The notes beneath the pieces were generated by a model that saw only the letters and a list, made by a program, of their open reading frames with translations, ran no database searches and was not told where the DNA came from. Positions 46,435 to 58,104 of a stretch of 64,000 nt of DNA are shown one piece after another. Both the position numbers and the translations under genes were made by a program. How positions within the stretch are numbered: the first letter of the stretch is position 1; every line of letters starts with the position of its first letter. The DNA is from Elymus sibiricus (Eukaryota; Streptophyta; Magnoliopsida; Poales; Poaceae): contig CM077667.1 of assembly GCA_039707655.1 (NCBI GenBank), forward strand, positions 541,488,222 through 541,552,221, in the 5' to 3' direction.

Positions 46435-46610
46435 TTATATAGCCCCCCCTTTAGTCCCGGTTGGTGGCTCCAACCGGGACTAAAAGCCCCCCTTTAGTTC
46501 CGGTTGGAGCCACCAAACGGGACTAAAGGTAGTTTTCGCCAAGCGAAAGGGCGGGAAGCCCAGGCCTTTAGTCCCGGTTGGTGCCACCAACCGGGACTAA
46601 AGGCCTGTTC
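46435..46610 (-). promoter_or_regulatory. Internal promoter of CACTA B, left copy
   Basis: ttatata at 46435-46441 is followed upstream (to the right) by palindromes of tttagtcccggttgg and ccaaccgggactaaa up to 46604. The arrangement matches the right end of the element. 46611-47049 is a non-coding stretch running into AT-rich sequence. Confidence 0.7.
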
Positions 46611-47049
46611 CTGGCACAGCCGGGGGGCGGTGGATGTTTATTCCCACCTCGCCAAGCGAGGGACGCTTGCACCGGTTTATAAGCCCCGCTGCGGCTTCCC
46701 TCTCGAGCTCCTCTCTATTGCAGGCAGTACACGCCAAACCTTTGTCCCTGCCATGTTGGGCCTGCTGGGCCCGCGGGCCTGCATCCTGGCCCATGTACAG
46801 ATGGGTTTCTCGTCGTATGCAGGCCGTGGTGGCCTAGTAGGCGGTATTTTTTTTTTTTATGTTATTTTAGTTTCCTATTTTAGTTGATTCTTTTTGCTAT
46901 TGAAGAATATTATAGTTTTGTTTTAGTTGATCATAACAAAATATTTTAATTGATTCTTTTTAGTTCATTCTTTTTGCTATTAGATTTTTATAAAAGCTTT
47001 TTAATTTGCTATTTTGTGCGTTAAATATGCACCATTCAAAGCATTAGAG

Positions 47050-47585
47050 TTTTATAAAATCACTGCAAATGAACTCTGAAAAGGTTGAAACTTGGCATGG
47101 TATCATAATTTCACCCACATAGCATGTGCTAAAAAGTTGAGAGGGTTACGGGAAAAACTGGATGCACTTCGTGTACAAACTGGACAATCTCTTTCGAAGT
47201 ATCAGGGTTTCGGACGAAAACTCATCTATTACAAAAGGATTTCATTTTTTTCAACATATTTTAACTCCAGACTTTTTCTGCATTCAATATGCACCATTCA
47301 AAGCCACATTATCAATTTTCAACCCTTTTTTGACTTCATTTTTTATTTTTCATGCATTTCATGATTTATTTTGAGCTAAAATGACCCTGAATTTGAAAAG
47401 CCCTGTAAATGAACTCTGAAAAGGTTGAAACTTGGCATGGTACCATAATTTCACCCACATAGCATGTGCTAAAAAGTTGAGAGGGTTACGGGAAAAACTA
47501 GATGCACTTCGTGTACAAACTGGACAATCTCGTTCGAAGTATCAGGATTTCGGACGAAAACTCATCTATTACAAAAGGGATTTCA
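47050..47585. repeat. Two units of the 338-bp repeat, left copy
   Basis: Units begin near 47050 (5' partial) and at 47373 (gagctaa). Each contains ggttgaaacttgg and cgaagtatcagg. It lies just beyond the transposase stop at 47657. Confidence 0.9.
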
Positions 47586-47656
47586 TTTCTTGACATGTAA
47601 CTGCAGTGATATTCTAGATCAAAGCCATCATCAGAATAGTTGTGGAGAGAAAGTCT

Positions 47657-50600
47657 TCACTTTTTCTTCGCGTGTGTCCCTTGCTTATTGCGCCGTAACC
47701 ATGGATTATCTTCATCGTTTAACAGGATGCTTGGGTCAGCCTTCACTTTGAAGGGAGGAATTTCATGGAACTTTTCATAATCTTCAGACATGTCTGTCTT
47801 GTCCTCCACTCCCACGATGTTTCTTTTCCCTGAAAGAACTATGTGTCGCTTTGGCTCATCGTTTGATGTATTCGCTTCCTTATCTTTTTTTTTCTCGGTT
47901 TGGTAGACATGTCCTTCACATAGAAAACCTGCGCCACATCATTGGCTAGGACGAATGGTTCGTCTGTGTAGCCAAGATTGGTGAGATCCACTGTTGTCAT
48001 TCCGTACCGCGGGTCTAACTGTACCCCGCCTCCTGACAGATTGACCCATTTGCACCGAAACAAAGGGACCTTAAATTCATGTCCAGAGTCAAGTTCCCAT
48101 ATCTCCTCTATGTAACCATAATATGTGTCCTTTGCCCTATTGGTTATTGTTGCATCAAAGCGGACACCACTGCTTTGGTTGGTGCTCTTTTTATCTTGGG
48201 CGATCATGTAAAATGTATTACCATTTATCTCGTACCCTTGGTAAGTCAATACAGTCGAAGATGGTGTCCTGGCCAACAATTACAAGTCATCTCCAACAGT
48301 GTTGTTACGCATGAGATGCATTTGCAACCAACCGCCGAAAGTCCCGATGTGTTGATGCGTAATCCAGACGTCAGACTCCTCCGGGTGTTTGTGGCGTAGA
48401 ATATTCTTGTGTTCATTGATATACGGGGCCACCAAGCTAGAATTCTGTAGAACTGTGTAGTGTGCTTGCGCCCAGGAATGCCCGTCCCTACATATTATTG
48501 AATCCTCTCCTAGCGTGCCTTTTCCACTCAGTCTCCCCTCATACCGCGATTTAGGGACACCAATCGGCTTAAGGTCAGGAATAAAGTCAACACAAAACCC
48601 AATGACCTCCTCTGTTTGATGGCCCATGGAGATGCTTCCTTCTGGCCTAGCACGATTACGAACATATTTCTTCAAGACTCCCATGAACCTCTCAAAGGGG
48701 AACATATTGTGTAGAAATACAGGACCCGGAATGGCAATCTCGTCGACTAGGTGAACTAGGACGTGCGTCATAATATTGAAGAAGGATGGTGGGAACACCA
48801 ACTCGAAGCTGACAAGACATTGGACCAAATCATTCTGTAACCTTGGTAGGATTTCTGGATCGATTACCTTCTGAGAAATTGCATTGAGGAATGCACATAG
48901 CTTCACAATGGCTAATCGAACATTTTCTGGTAGAAGCCCTCTCAATGCAACCGGAAGCAGTTACGTCATTATCACGTGGCAGTCATGAGACTTTAGGTTC
49001 TGGAATTTTTTCTCTGCCATGTTTATTATTCCCTTTATATTCGACGAGAAGCCAGACGGGACCTTGATACTGAGCAGGCATTCAAAGAAGATTTCCTTCT
49101 CTGCTTTGGTTAGAGCGTAGCTGGCAGGACCTTGATACTGCTTTGGATGCATGCCGTCTTTTTCGTTCACACGTTACTGGTCCTCCCGTGCCTCCGGTGT
49201 ATCTTTTGTCTTCCCATACACGCCCAAGAAGCCTAGTACGTTCACGCAAACATTCTTCGTCACGTGCATCACGTCGATTGCAGAGCGGACCTCTAGGTCT
49301 TTCCAATAGGGTAGGTCCCAAAATATAGATTTCTTCTTCCACATGGGTGCGTGTCCCTCAGTGTCATTCGGAACAGATTGTCCGTCAGGACCCTTTCCAC
49401 AGATTACTTGTAAATCCTTGACCATATCAAGTATATTATCACCAGTACGGAGGACGGGCTTTTTCTGGTGATCTGCCTCACCTTTGAAATGCTTGCCTTT
49501 CTTTCTTAAGGCATGCTTGGTCGGAAGAAATCGACGATGTCCCAGGTACACATTCTTCTTGTATTTGTCCAAATATATACTTTGGATATCATCTAAATAG
49601 TGCGTGCACGCGTTGTATCCCTTGTTTGTCTGTCCTGAAAGGTTACTAAGAGCAGGCCAATCATTGATGGTTACAAACAGCAACGCTCGTAGGTCAAATT
49701 CCTCTTTTTCATGCTCATCCCACACACGTACACCTTTTCCATTCCACAGCTGTAAAAGCTCTTCAACTAATGGCCTTAGGTACACATCAATTTCGTTTCC
49801 GATTTGCTTAGGGCCTTGGATGAGCACTGGCATCATAATGAACTTCCGCTTCATGCACAACCAAGGAGGAAGATTATAGATACATAGAGTCACGAGCCAT
49901 GTTCTATGCTTGCTGCTCTGCTCCCCAAAAGGATTAATGCCATCTGCACTTAAACCAAACCATACGTTCCTTGCGTCACCTGCAAAGTCCCCCCACTTTC
50001 TCTCAATTTTTCTCCACTGCGACCCGTCAGCGGGTGCTCTCAACTTCCCGTCTTTCTTACGGTATTCTTTGTGCCATCGCAACAACTTGGCATGCTCTTT
50101 GTTTCTGAACAGATATTTCAACCGTGGTATTATAGGAGCATACCACATCACCTTGGCAGGAACCCTCTTCCTGGGACGCTCGCCCTCAACATCACCAGGG
50201 TCATCTCGTCTGATCTTATACCGCAATGCACCGCATACCGGGCATGCGTTCAATTCCTTGTACTCACCGCGGTAGAGGATGTAGTCATTAGGGCATGCAT
50301 GTATCTTCTGCACCTCCAATCCTAGAGGGCAGAGAACCTTCTTTGCTTCGTACGTACTGTCGGGCAGTTCGTTATCCTTTGGAAGCTTGTTCTTCATTAT
50401 TTTCAGTAGCGAACCAAATCCCTTGTCAGATACACCATTGTCTGCCTTCCATTGCAGCAATTCCAGTGTGGTACCAAGCTTTGTGTTGTCATCTTCGCAG
50501 TTTGGGTACAAGCCTTTTTTCTGATCCTCTAACATGCGATCAAACTTCAACTTCTCCCTTTCACTTTCGCATTCTCTCTGTGCATCAATAATTACCCGGC

Positions 50601-50949
50601 GAAGATCATCATCGGGCACATCGTCTGGTGCCTCTTAATCTTCAGCTTCCCCCGTTGCAGTATCACCGTATTCAGGGGACATAGGATAGCTGTCATCATC
50701 CTCTTCTTCTTCGTTTTCTTCCATCATAATCCCTCTTTCTCCGTGCTTGGTCCAAACATTATAGTGTGGCATGAAACCCTTCTCAAGCAGGTGGGAGTGA
50801 AGGGTTTTCGAGTTAGAGTAATCCTTCGTATTCTCACAGACAGTACATGGACAATACATAAAATCATTTCCGCACATAAAGCATTGACACTTCAAACTAG
50901 CTATCACATAAAGCAAAAAAGAAGTATATTTGTCACCAAAATACAACAC
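47657..50949 (-). pseudogene. CACTA B transposase, left copy with replaced N-terminus
   Basis: From 50868 leftward this is the TNP2-type transposase (Transposase_21 core, DUF4218-type and DUF4216-type regions). The first ~30 residues, including MYGNRRTSEY, are missing. They are replaced by a frame reading from ATG 50949 through former leader sequence of the second gene (MLYFGDKYTSFLLYVIASLK) and joining in frame at DFMYCPCTVCENTKDY. Stops at 50635-50637, 49174-49176, 48961-48963 and after DDL near 48280 are shared with the right copy, so they predate the duplication. A T-run frame break lies near 47888. The TGA end is 47657-47659. Confidence 0.88.
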
Positions 50950-52221
50950 TTGACAGAGTTTCCTCTATTTAAAAAATAGTTCTCTGTTTTCAAAAATCAT
51001 TCGCTCCATATAGAAACTTGCGGACCCCCCCCCCCTCATGTCGAAGTTATCGGGGATATGTTGAATTCCCGAGAGAGTTAGGGGTGTTCTAATGCGGCAC
51101 TACACGATATAGGTGAAGGGGGATAACATCCGGGAATGTTTTCCCGAAGTCTGCATTTTCGGACAGATGAAACGGAGGCGGAATGTTCCAGGTTCGGTAT
51201 GCTTGCTGCTTGTGACAGACGAATGGAGGGCATATTCGGATTCGTCATATTTTTCTGATCGATTTTCTTATATAAAGAGCTTCATGGACTGAGATCCAGT
51301 GACTTGCCTCTAGCAAGTCACGTTGTAACTGGCTCCCCCTCATCTGTCGTTGAAACAACATCTTTGTTGCCGACTGCTCGTGAAATACAATATGATAAAG
51401 ACGGCGACACTCGGTAAAGACAGATTTTTAAGCACTGTTCTCACTAAGCCTCTCTCCGATCCAAATTTCATTGTGGTTACGTCCCTCTCCAACCAACAAG
51501 TTACGGCCTCATCTTGTAATTTGAAATCCTTGCGGTTAATCTGTATATGTTAGCACTCCACACCAAAAAACATATATACACAAAACTCTTATTTTATTAT
51601 TAGTACCGAAAACTACTACTTCCATTTTTGTTAAATTAAATATTATTTAATCAGTTTATCTCTAGTTTTGTGGTACTTTTCTTAAAAAAGAAGGTTGAAA
51701 CCTCAGGTCTCTGCATCAATCCATCCATCTATACATACATGGGGGCAGGGGCATCAATCCACACCAAATAATTCAATAAATGTCTAGGAGGGGCTCACTG
51801 GGGGCAGGGGGATCAATCCATCCATCTATACATACATACATACATGGAGAAAAAAATCATATATACATATGAACATATGAACATTTTCTATATACATACG
51901 AACGTTTTCTATATACATCAATCCATCCATCCATAAGCAGGAGGGGCTCACTGGGGGCAGGGGCCGGCGCGGGAACCGGCGATGGCGACGTCGGGGCCGG
52001 CAGGGGCGCGGCGACGGCAACGGGGCAGGGGCGTGGTGACGGCGACGGTGGGGCAGGGCGAGGCGACGGCAGGGCAGGGACTCGGGGACGACAGGGCGTC
52101 GGCGAGGGGCGTCGGCGAGGGCTAAATCCGGCAGCCTGGCGGCGTCGAGGTGGTCGTCGGCACCGTCAGGGGAGAGGGAAAGAAACTGATGGATGGAGGA
52201 CAAGAAACTGCCAAGTCCCGC

Positions 52222-52397
52222 TTATATAGCCCCCCCTTTAGTCCCGGTTGGTGGCTCCAACCGGGACTAAAAGCCCCCCTTTAGTCCCGGTTGGAGCCAC
52301 CAAACGGGACTAAAGGTAGTTTTCGCCAAGCGAAAGGGCGGGAAGCCCAGGCCTTTAGTCCCGGTTGGTGCCACCAACCGGGACTAAAGGCCTGTTC
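52222..52397 (-). promoter_or_regulatory. Internal promoter of CACTA B, right copy
   Basis: ttatata at 52222-52228 with the same upstream palindromes as the left copy. After the duplication this leftward promoter no longer faces the second gene but the cut transposase copy at 50949-47657. Confidence 0.7.
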
Positions 52398-52841
52398 CTG
52401 GCACAGCCGGGGGGCGGTGGATGTTTATTCCCACCTCGCCAAGCGAGGGACGCTTGCACCGGTTTATAAGCCCCGCTGCGGCTTCCCTCTCGAGCTCCTC
52501 TCTATTGCAGGCAGTACACGCCAAACCTTTGTCCCTGCCATGTTGGGCCTGCTGGGCCCGCGGGCCTGCATCCTGGCCCATGTACAGATGGGTTTCTCGT
52601 CGTATGCAGGCCGTGGTGGCCTAGTAGGCGGTATTTTTTTTTATTTTTTTATGTTATTTTAGTTTCCTATTTTAGTTGATTCTTTTTGCTATTGAAGAAT
52701 ATTATAGTTTTGTTTTATTTGATCATAACAAAATATTTTAATTGATTCTTTTTAGTTCATTCTTTTTGCTATTAGATTTTTATAAAAGCTTTTTAATTTG
52801 CTATTTTGTGCGTTAAATATGCACCATTCAAAGCATTAGAG

Positions 52842-53377
52842 TTTTATAAAATCACTGCAAATGAACTCTGAAAAGGTTGAAACTTGGCATGGTATCATAA
52901 TTTCACCCACATAGCATGTGCTAAAAAGTTGAGAGGGTTACGGGAAAAACTGGATGCACTTCGTGTACAAACTGGACAATCTCTTTCGAAGTATCAGGGT
53001 TTTGGACGAAAACTCATCTATTACAAAAGGATTTCATTTTTTTCAACATATTTTAACTCCAGACTTTTTCTGCATTCAATATGCACCATTCAAAGCCACA
53101 TTATCAATTTTCAACCCTTTTTTGACTTCATTTTTTATTTTTCATGCATTTCATGATTTATTTTGAGCTAAAATGACCCTGAATTTGAAAAGCCCTGTAA
53201 ATGAACTCTGAAAAGGTTGAAACTTGGCATGGTACCATAATTTCACCCACATAGCATGTGCTAAAAAGTTGAGAGGGTTACGGGAAAAACTAGATGCACT
53301 TCGTGTACAAACTGGACAATCTCGTTCGAAGTATCAGGATTTCGGACGAAAACTCATCTATTACAAAAGGGATTTCA
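52842..53377. repeat. Two units of the 338-bp repeat, right copy
   Basis: Same structure as 47050-47585, offset by 5792 bp. Confidence 0.9.
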
Positions 53378-53448
53378 TTTCTTGACATGTAACTGCAGTG
53401 ATATTCTAGATCAAAGCCATCATCAGAATAGTTGTGGAGAGAAAGTCT

Positions 53449-56400
53449 TCACTTTGTCTTCGCGTGTGTCCCTTGCTTATTGCGCCGTAACCATGGATTA
53501 TCTTCATCGTTTAACAGGATGCTTGGGTCAGCCTTCACTTTGAAGGGAGGAATTTCATGGAACTTTTCATAATCTTCAGACATGTCTGTCTTGTCCTCCA
53601 CTCCCACGATGTTTCTTTTCCCTGAAAGAACTATGTGTCGCTTTGGCTCATCGTTTGATGTATTCGCTTCCTTATCTTTTTTTTTCTCGGTTTGGTAGAC
53701 ATGTCCTTCACATAGAAAACCTGCGCCACATCATTGGCTAGGACGAATGGTTCGTCTGTGTAGCCAAGATTGGTGAGATCCACTGTTGTCATTCCGTACC
53801 GCGGGTCTAACTGTACCCCGCCTCCTGACAGATTGACCCATTTGCACCGAAACAAAGGGACCTTAAATTCATGTCCAGAGTCAAGTTCCCATATCTCCTC
53901 TATGTAACCATAATATGTGTCCTTTGCCCTATTGGTTATTGTTGCATCAAAGCGGACACCACTGCTTTGGTTGGTGCTCTTTTTATCTTGGGCGATCATG
54001 TAAAATGTATTACCATTTATCTCGTACCCTTGGTAAGTCAATACAGTCGAAGATGGTGTCCTGGCCAACAATTACAAGTCATCTCCAACAGTGTTGTTAC
54101 GCATGAGATGCATTTGCAACCAACCGCCGAAAGTCCCGATGTGTTGATGCGTAATCCAGACGTCAGACTCCTCCGGGTGTTTGTGGCGTAGAATATTCTT
54201 GTGTTCATTGATATACGGGGCCACCAAGGTAGAATTCTGTAGAACTGTGTAGTGTGCTTGCGCCCAGGAATGCCCGTCCCTACATATTATTGAATCCTCT
54301 CCTAGCGTGCCTTTTCCACTCAGTCTCCCCTCATACCGCGATTTAGGGACACCAATCGGCTTAAGGTCAGGAATAAAGTCAACACAAAACCCAATGACCT
54401 CCTCTGTTTGATGGCCCGTGGAGATGCTTCCTTCTGGCCTAGCACGATTACGAACATATTTCTTCAAGACTCCCATGAACCTCTCAAAGGGGAACATATT
54501 GTGTAGAAATACAGGACCCGGAATGGCAATCTCGTCGACTAGGTGAACTAGGACGTGCGTCATAATATTGAAGAAGGATGGTGGGAACACCAACTCGAAG
54601 CTGACAAGACATTGGACCAAATCATTCTGTAACCTTGGTAGGATTTCTGGATCGATTACCTTCTGAGAAATTGCATTGAGGAATGCACATAGCTTCACAA
54701 TGGCTAATCGAACATTTTCTGGTAGAAGCCCTCTCAATGCAACCGGAAGCAGTTACGTCATTATCACGTGGCAGTCATGAGACTTTAGGTTCTGGAATTT
54801 TTTCTCTGCCATGTTTATTATTCCCTTTATATTCGACGAGAAGCCAGACGAGACCTTGATACTGAGCAGGCATTCAAAGAAGATTTCCTTCTCTGCTTTG
54901 GTTAGAGCGTAGCTGGCAGGACCTTGATACTGCTTTGGATGCATGCCGTCTTTTTCGTTCACACGTTACTGGTCCTCCCGTGCCTCCGGTGTATCTTTTG
55001 TCTTCCCATACACGCCCAAGAAGCCTAGTACGTTCACGCAAACATTCTTCATCACGTGCATCACGTCGATTGCAGAGCGGACCTCTAGGTCTTTCCAATA
55101 GGGTAGGTCCCAAAATATAGATTTCTTCTTCCACATGGGTGCGTGTCCCTCAGTGTCATTCGGAACAGATTGTCCGTCAGGACCCTTTCCACAGATTACT
55201 TGTAAATCCTTGACCATATCAAGTATATTATCACCAGTACGGAGGACAGGCTTCTTCTGGTGATCTGCCTCACCTTTGAAATGCTTGCCTTTCTTTCTTA
55301 AGGCATGCTTGGTCGGAAGAAATCGACGATGTCCCAGGTACACATTCTTCTTGTATTTGTCCAAATATATACTTTGGATATCATCTAAATAGTGCGTGCA
55401 TGCGTTGTATCCCTTGTTTGTCTGTCCTGAAAGGTTACTAAGAGCAGGCCAATCATTGATGGTTACAAACAGCAACGCTCGTAGGTCAAATTCCTCTTTT
55501 TCATGCTCATCCCACACACGTACACCTTTTCCATTCCACAGCTGTAAAAGCTCTTCAACTAATGGCCTTAGGTACACATCAATTTCGTTTCCGGGTTGCT
55601 TAGGGCCTTGGATGAGCACTGGCATCATAATGAACTTCCGCTTCATGCACAACCAAGGAGGAAAATTATAGATACATAGAGTCACGAGCCATGTTCTATG
55701 CTTGCTGCTCTGCTCCCCAAAAGGATTAATGCCATCTGCACTTAAACCAAACCATACGTTCCTTGCGTCACCTGCAAAGTCCCCCCACTTTCTCTCAATT
55801 TTTCTCCACTGCGACCCGTCAGCGGGTGCTCTCAACTTCCCGTCTTTCTTACGGTATTCTTTGTGCCATCGCAACAACTTGGCATGCTCTTTGTTTCTGA
55901 ACAGATATTTCAACCGTGGTATTATAGGAGCATACCACATCACCTTGGCAGGAACCCTCTTCCTGGGACGGTCGCCCTCAACATCACCAGGGTCATCTCG
56001 TCTGATCTTATACCGCAATGCACCGCATACCGGGCATGCGTTCAATTCCTTGTACTCACCGCGGTAGAGGATGTAGTCATTAGGGCATGCATGTATCTTC
56101 TGCACCTCCAATCCTAGAGGGCAGAGAACCTTCTTTGCTTCGTACGTACTGTCGTGCAATTCGTTATCCTTTGGAAGCTTGTTCTTCATTATTTTCAGTA
56201 GCGAACCAAATCCCTTGTCAGATACACCATTGTCTGCCTTCCATTGCAGCAATTCCAGTGTGGTACCAAGCTTTGTGTTGTCATCTTCGCAGTTTGGGTA
56301 CAAGCCTTTTTTCTGATCCTCTAACATGCGATCAAACTTCAACTTCTCCCTTTCACTTTCGCATTCTCTCTGTGCATCAATAATTACCCGGCGAAGATCA

Positions 56401-56759
56401 TCATCGGGCACATCGTCTGGTGCCTCTTAATCTTCAGCTTCCCCCGTTGCAGTATCACCGTATTCAGGGGACATAGGATAGCTGTCATCATCCTCTTCTT
56501 CTTCGTTTTCTTCCATCATAATCCCTCTTTCTCCGTGCTTGGTCCAAACATTATAGTGTGGCATGAAACCCTTCTCAAGCAGGTGGGAGTGAAGGGTTTT
56601 CGAGTTAGAGTAATCCTTCGTATTCTCACAGACAGTACATGGACAATACATAAAATCATTCTGCTTGTTTGCCTCAGCCACTTCGAGAAATTTATGCAGG
56701 CCCTCAATGTACTCGGAGGTGCGTCGGTTACCGTACATCCATTGCCGGTTCATCTGCAT
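53449..56759 (-). pseudogene. CACTA B TNP2-type transposase, full-length copy with stops
   Basis: From ATG 56759 the order is a transposase-associated domain (RQWMYGNRRTSEYIEGLHKFL, FMYCPCTVCENTKDY), an acidic linker (EENEEEEDDDSYP), the Transposase_21 core (LNACPVCGALRYKIRRDDPG, WYAPIIPRLKYLFRNK, VTINDWPALSNLSGQTNKGY, IDVMHV), a DUF4218-type part and a DUF4216-type part, ending at TGA 53449-53451. Everything to 53631 is one frame with stops at 56427-56429, 54966-54968, 54753-54755 and 54072-54074. The first three replace Gln codons kept in copy A. A T-run frame break follows near 53680. A leftward TATA box is at 57797. Confidence 0.93.
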
Positions 56760-56979
56760 GCATTATATAATTAAGTGTTAAAATGTTATTACTGAAAAAA
56801 TAATACAGTAGTGATCAAATGTTATTACAAGTTCATCATCACATTAAAACCAAAGTACAGTAGTGATCAAATGTTATTACTGAAACAATAAATACATAAA
56901 GTTCATACATAGTTCTCATAGAGCAACATACATCTCTCTAGAGCATCTAATTAAAACATAAATTGAAACTAACATACAA

Positions 56980-57423
56980 CTATGTAAAACATTTAAATGC
57001 AACAACAAATGCGATCATAATCGCAACTAAGGTAACAATTGATCCAAAAGCATAATGATACCAAGCCTCCTTATCAATGACATATTTTCTTATCTTTCTA
57101 ATCTTCAAGCGCACTGCATCCATCTTGATCTTGTGGTCATCGACGACATCGGCAACATGCAACTCCAATTTCATCTTCTCCACCTCAATTCTTTTCAATT
57201 TTTCTTTCAAATACTCGTTTTCTTTTTCAACTAAATTTAACCTCTCGACAAGAGGGTCGGTTGGAATTTCTGGTTCACATACCTCCTAGATAAAAACATC
57301 TATGTCACGTTGGTCGGCATAATTGTCATAAACACTAAATGAAACAAATAGTTATAAAAGATAATATACCACATCCGAATCATAGACCAGACGAGGGCTG
57401 ACGGGGGCGGATACCAAATCCAT
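56980..57423 (-). CDS. Small CACTA gene: coiled-coil protein with one C-terminal membrane segment
   Basis: ATG at 57423 opens an 18-codon exon (MDLVSAPVSPRLVYDSDV) ending at 57370. A GT/AG intron of 84 bp (57286-57369) follows, and exon 2 (57285-56980) joins in phase 0, giving about 119 residues. Exon 2 starts EVCEPEIPTDPL, then has heptad-like charged helix (ERLNLVEKENEYLKEKLKRI), then a hydrophobic segment GSIVTLVAIMIAFVVAF near the C-terminus. The frame is open with a clean start, intron and stop, unlike its neighbours. Similar predicted proteins occur in Triticeae annotations as I remember them, without known function. It lies between the transposase ATG (56759) and the transposase TATA box (57797), same strand. 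Copy A has lost it by deletion. Confidence 0.65.
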
Positions 57424-57796
57424 GGCACTATATAATAACAAACAATAATAAAAGTAAGAAATTTGTACAAGTATCTATATAAATCATACAAGTAAGAATA
57501 TTTTTCTTTTAAAAAGAAGATAAGAACAAGAGGCTCACCACGGTGGTGCCGGCGACAAGATCGGCGCGGGCGATCGACGACGGTGAGGACGGGGACGGGA
57601 CGGGACGGACCGCCAAACCTAGACAAATCTTGGGAAAAATGGAGCTTGGAGGTCGAGCTTGGAGATGAGAAAGATTAAGCGTGGCTCGGGCATTTCATCG
57701 AACACCTCGTGTGCATAGGAGGTGAGAGCAGAGCAGCACACACCTCCCACACGCAGGCCTGCCAAAAAATAGAGGAGTGAGCGAGCAAGTGCAAGC

Positions 57797-58104
57797 ATAT
57801 ATATAGGCATCTCTTTAGTCCCGGTTTGTGGCTAGAACCGGGACAGAAGACAGCCCTTTAGTCCCGGTTCCAGCCACCAACCGGGACTAAAGGGGCTGCG
57901 CCAGGAGCGAGGACCTTTAGTCCCGGTTCGTGTCTGGAACCGGGACTAAAGGGGTCAGACGAACCGGGACTGGTGCCCGCAGAGACCCGGCCGGCGTCCT
58001 GGCCTTATGAACCGGGACTGATGCACCCATTAGTCCCGGTTCGTAACACGACCGGGACTAATGCAATATTTTGGCCTAGACCAAAGCCCTGTTTTCTACT
58101 AGTG
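57797..58104 (-). promoter_or_regulatory. Right end of CACTA B: TATA, subterminal repeats, terminus
   Basis: atatatata (57797-57805) is the leftward TATA box. To its right lie palindromes of tttagtcccggtt and aaccgggactaaagg up to the terminus gttttctactagtg at 58104. 57424-57796 is leader; it has a 63-codon open frame (57810-57619, MPIYMLALARSLLYFLAG) also open in copy A (33637-33446), which may only reflect DNA similarity. Confidence 0.85.

Larger units (their letters stand above)
45081..50868. repeat. Internal tandem duplication of CACTA B, left unit (5788 bp)
   Basis: It matches 50869-56660 almost throughout, with about 20-25 substitutions and a few length changes in T and C runs. It contains the leader and promoter of the second gene, the 338-bp repeats, and the transposase gene without its first part. 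Confidence 0.97.
50869..56660. repeat. Internal tandem duplication of CACTA B, right unit (5792 bp)
   Basis: This is the second unit. The join at 50868/50869 links aaatcatt (transposase codons) to tccgcac (leader of the second gene), with two shared t bases at the joint. Confidence 0.97.
40542..58104 (-). mobile_element. Complete CACTA transposon copy B (17.6 kb)
   Basis: The termini are cactagtagaaaatagggc at 40542 and its inverse (one mismatch) ending at 58104. The 3-bp TSD aaa (40539-40541 and 58105-58107) is typical of CACTA elements. From the right the minus-strand genes are a small coiled-coil/membrane protein, the transposase, a second 5'-cut transposase copy in an internal duplication, and the Transposase_24/Ulp1 gene. 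The normal CACTA signature of palindromic subterminal repeats is at both ends. Stops in the genes make it non-autonomous, but its ends look intact. Confidence 0.95.

Noticed and set aside
47092..47364. Open frames within the 338-bp repeats (LRGLREKLDALRVQ)
   Set aside because: They recur in every unit and are short; repeat sequence explains them better than coding.
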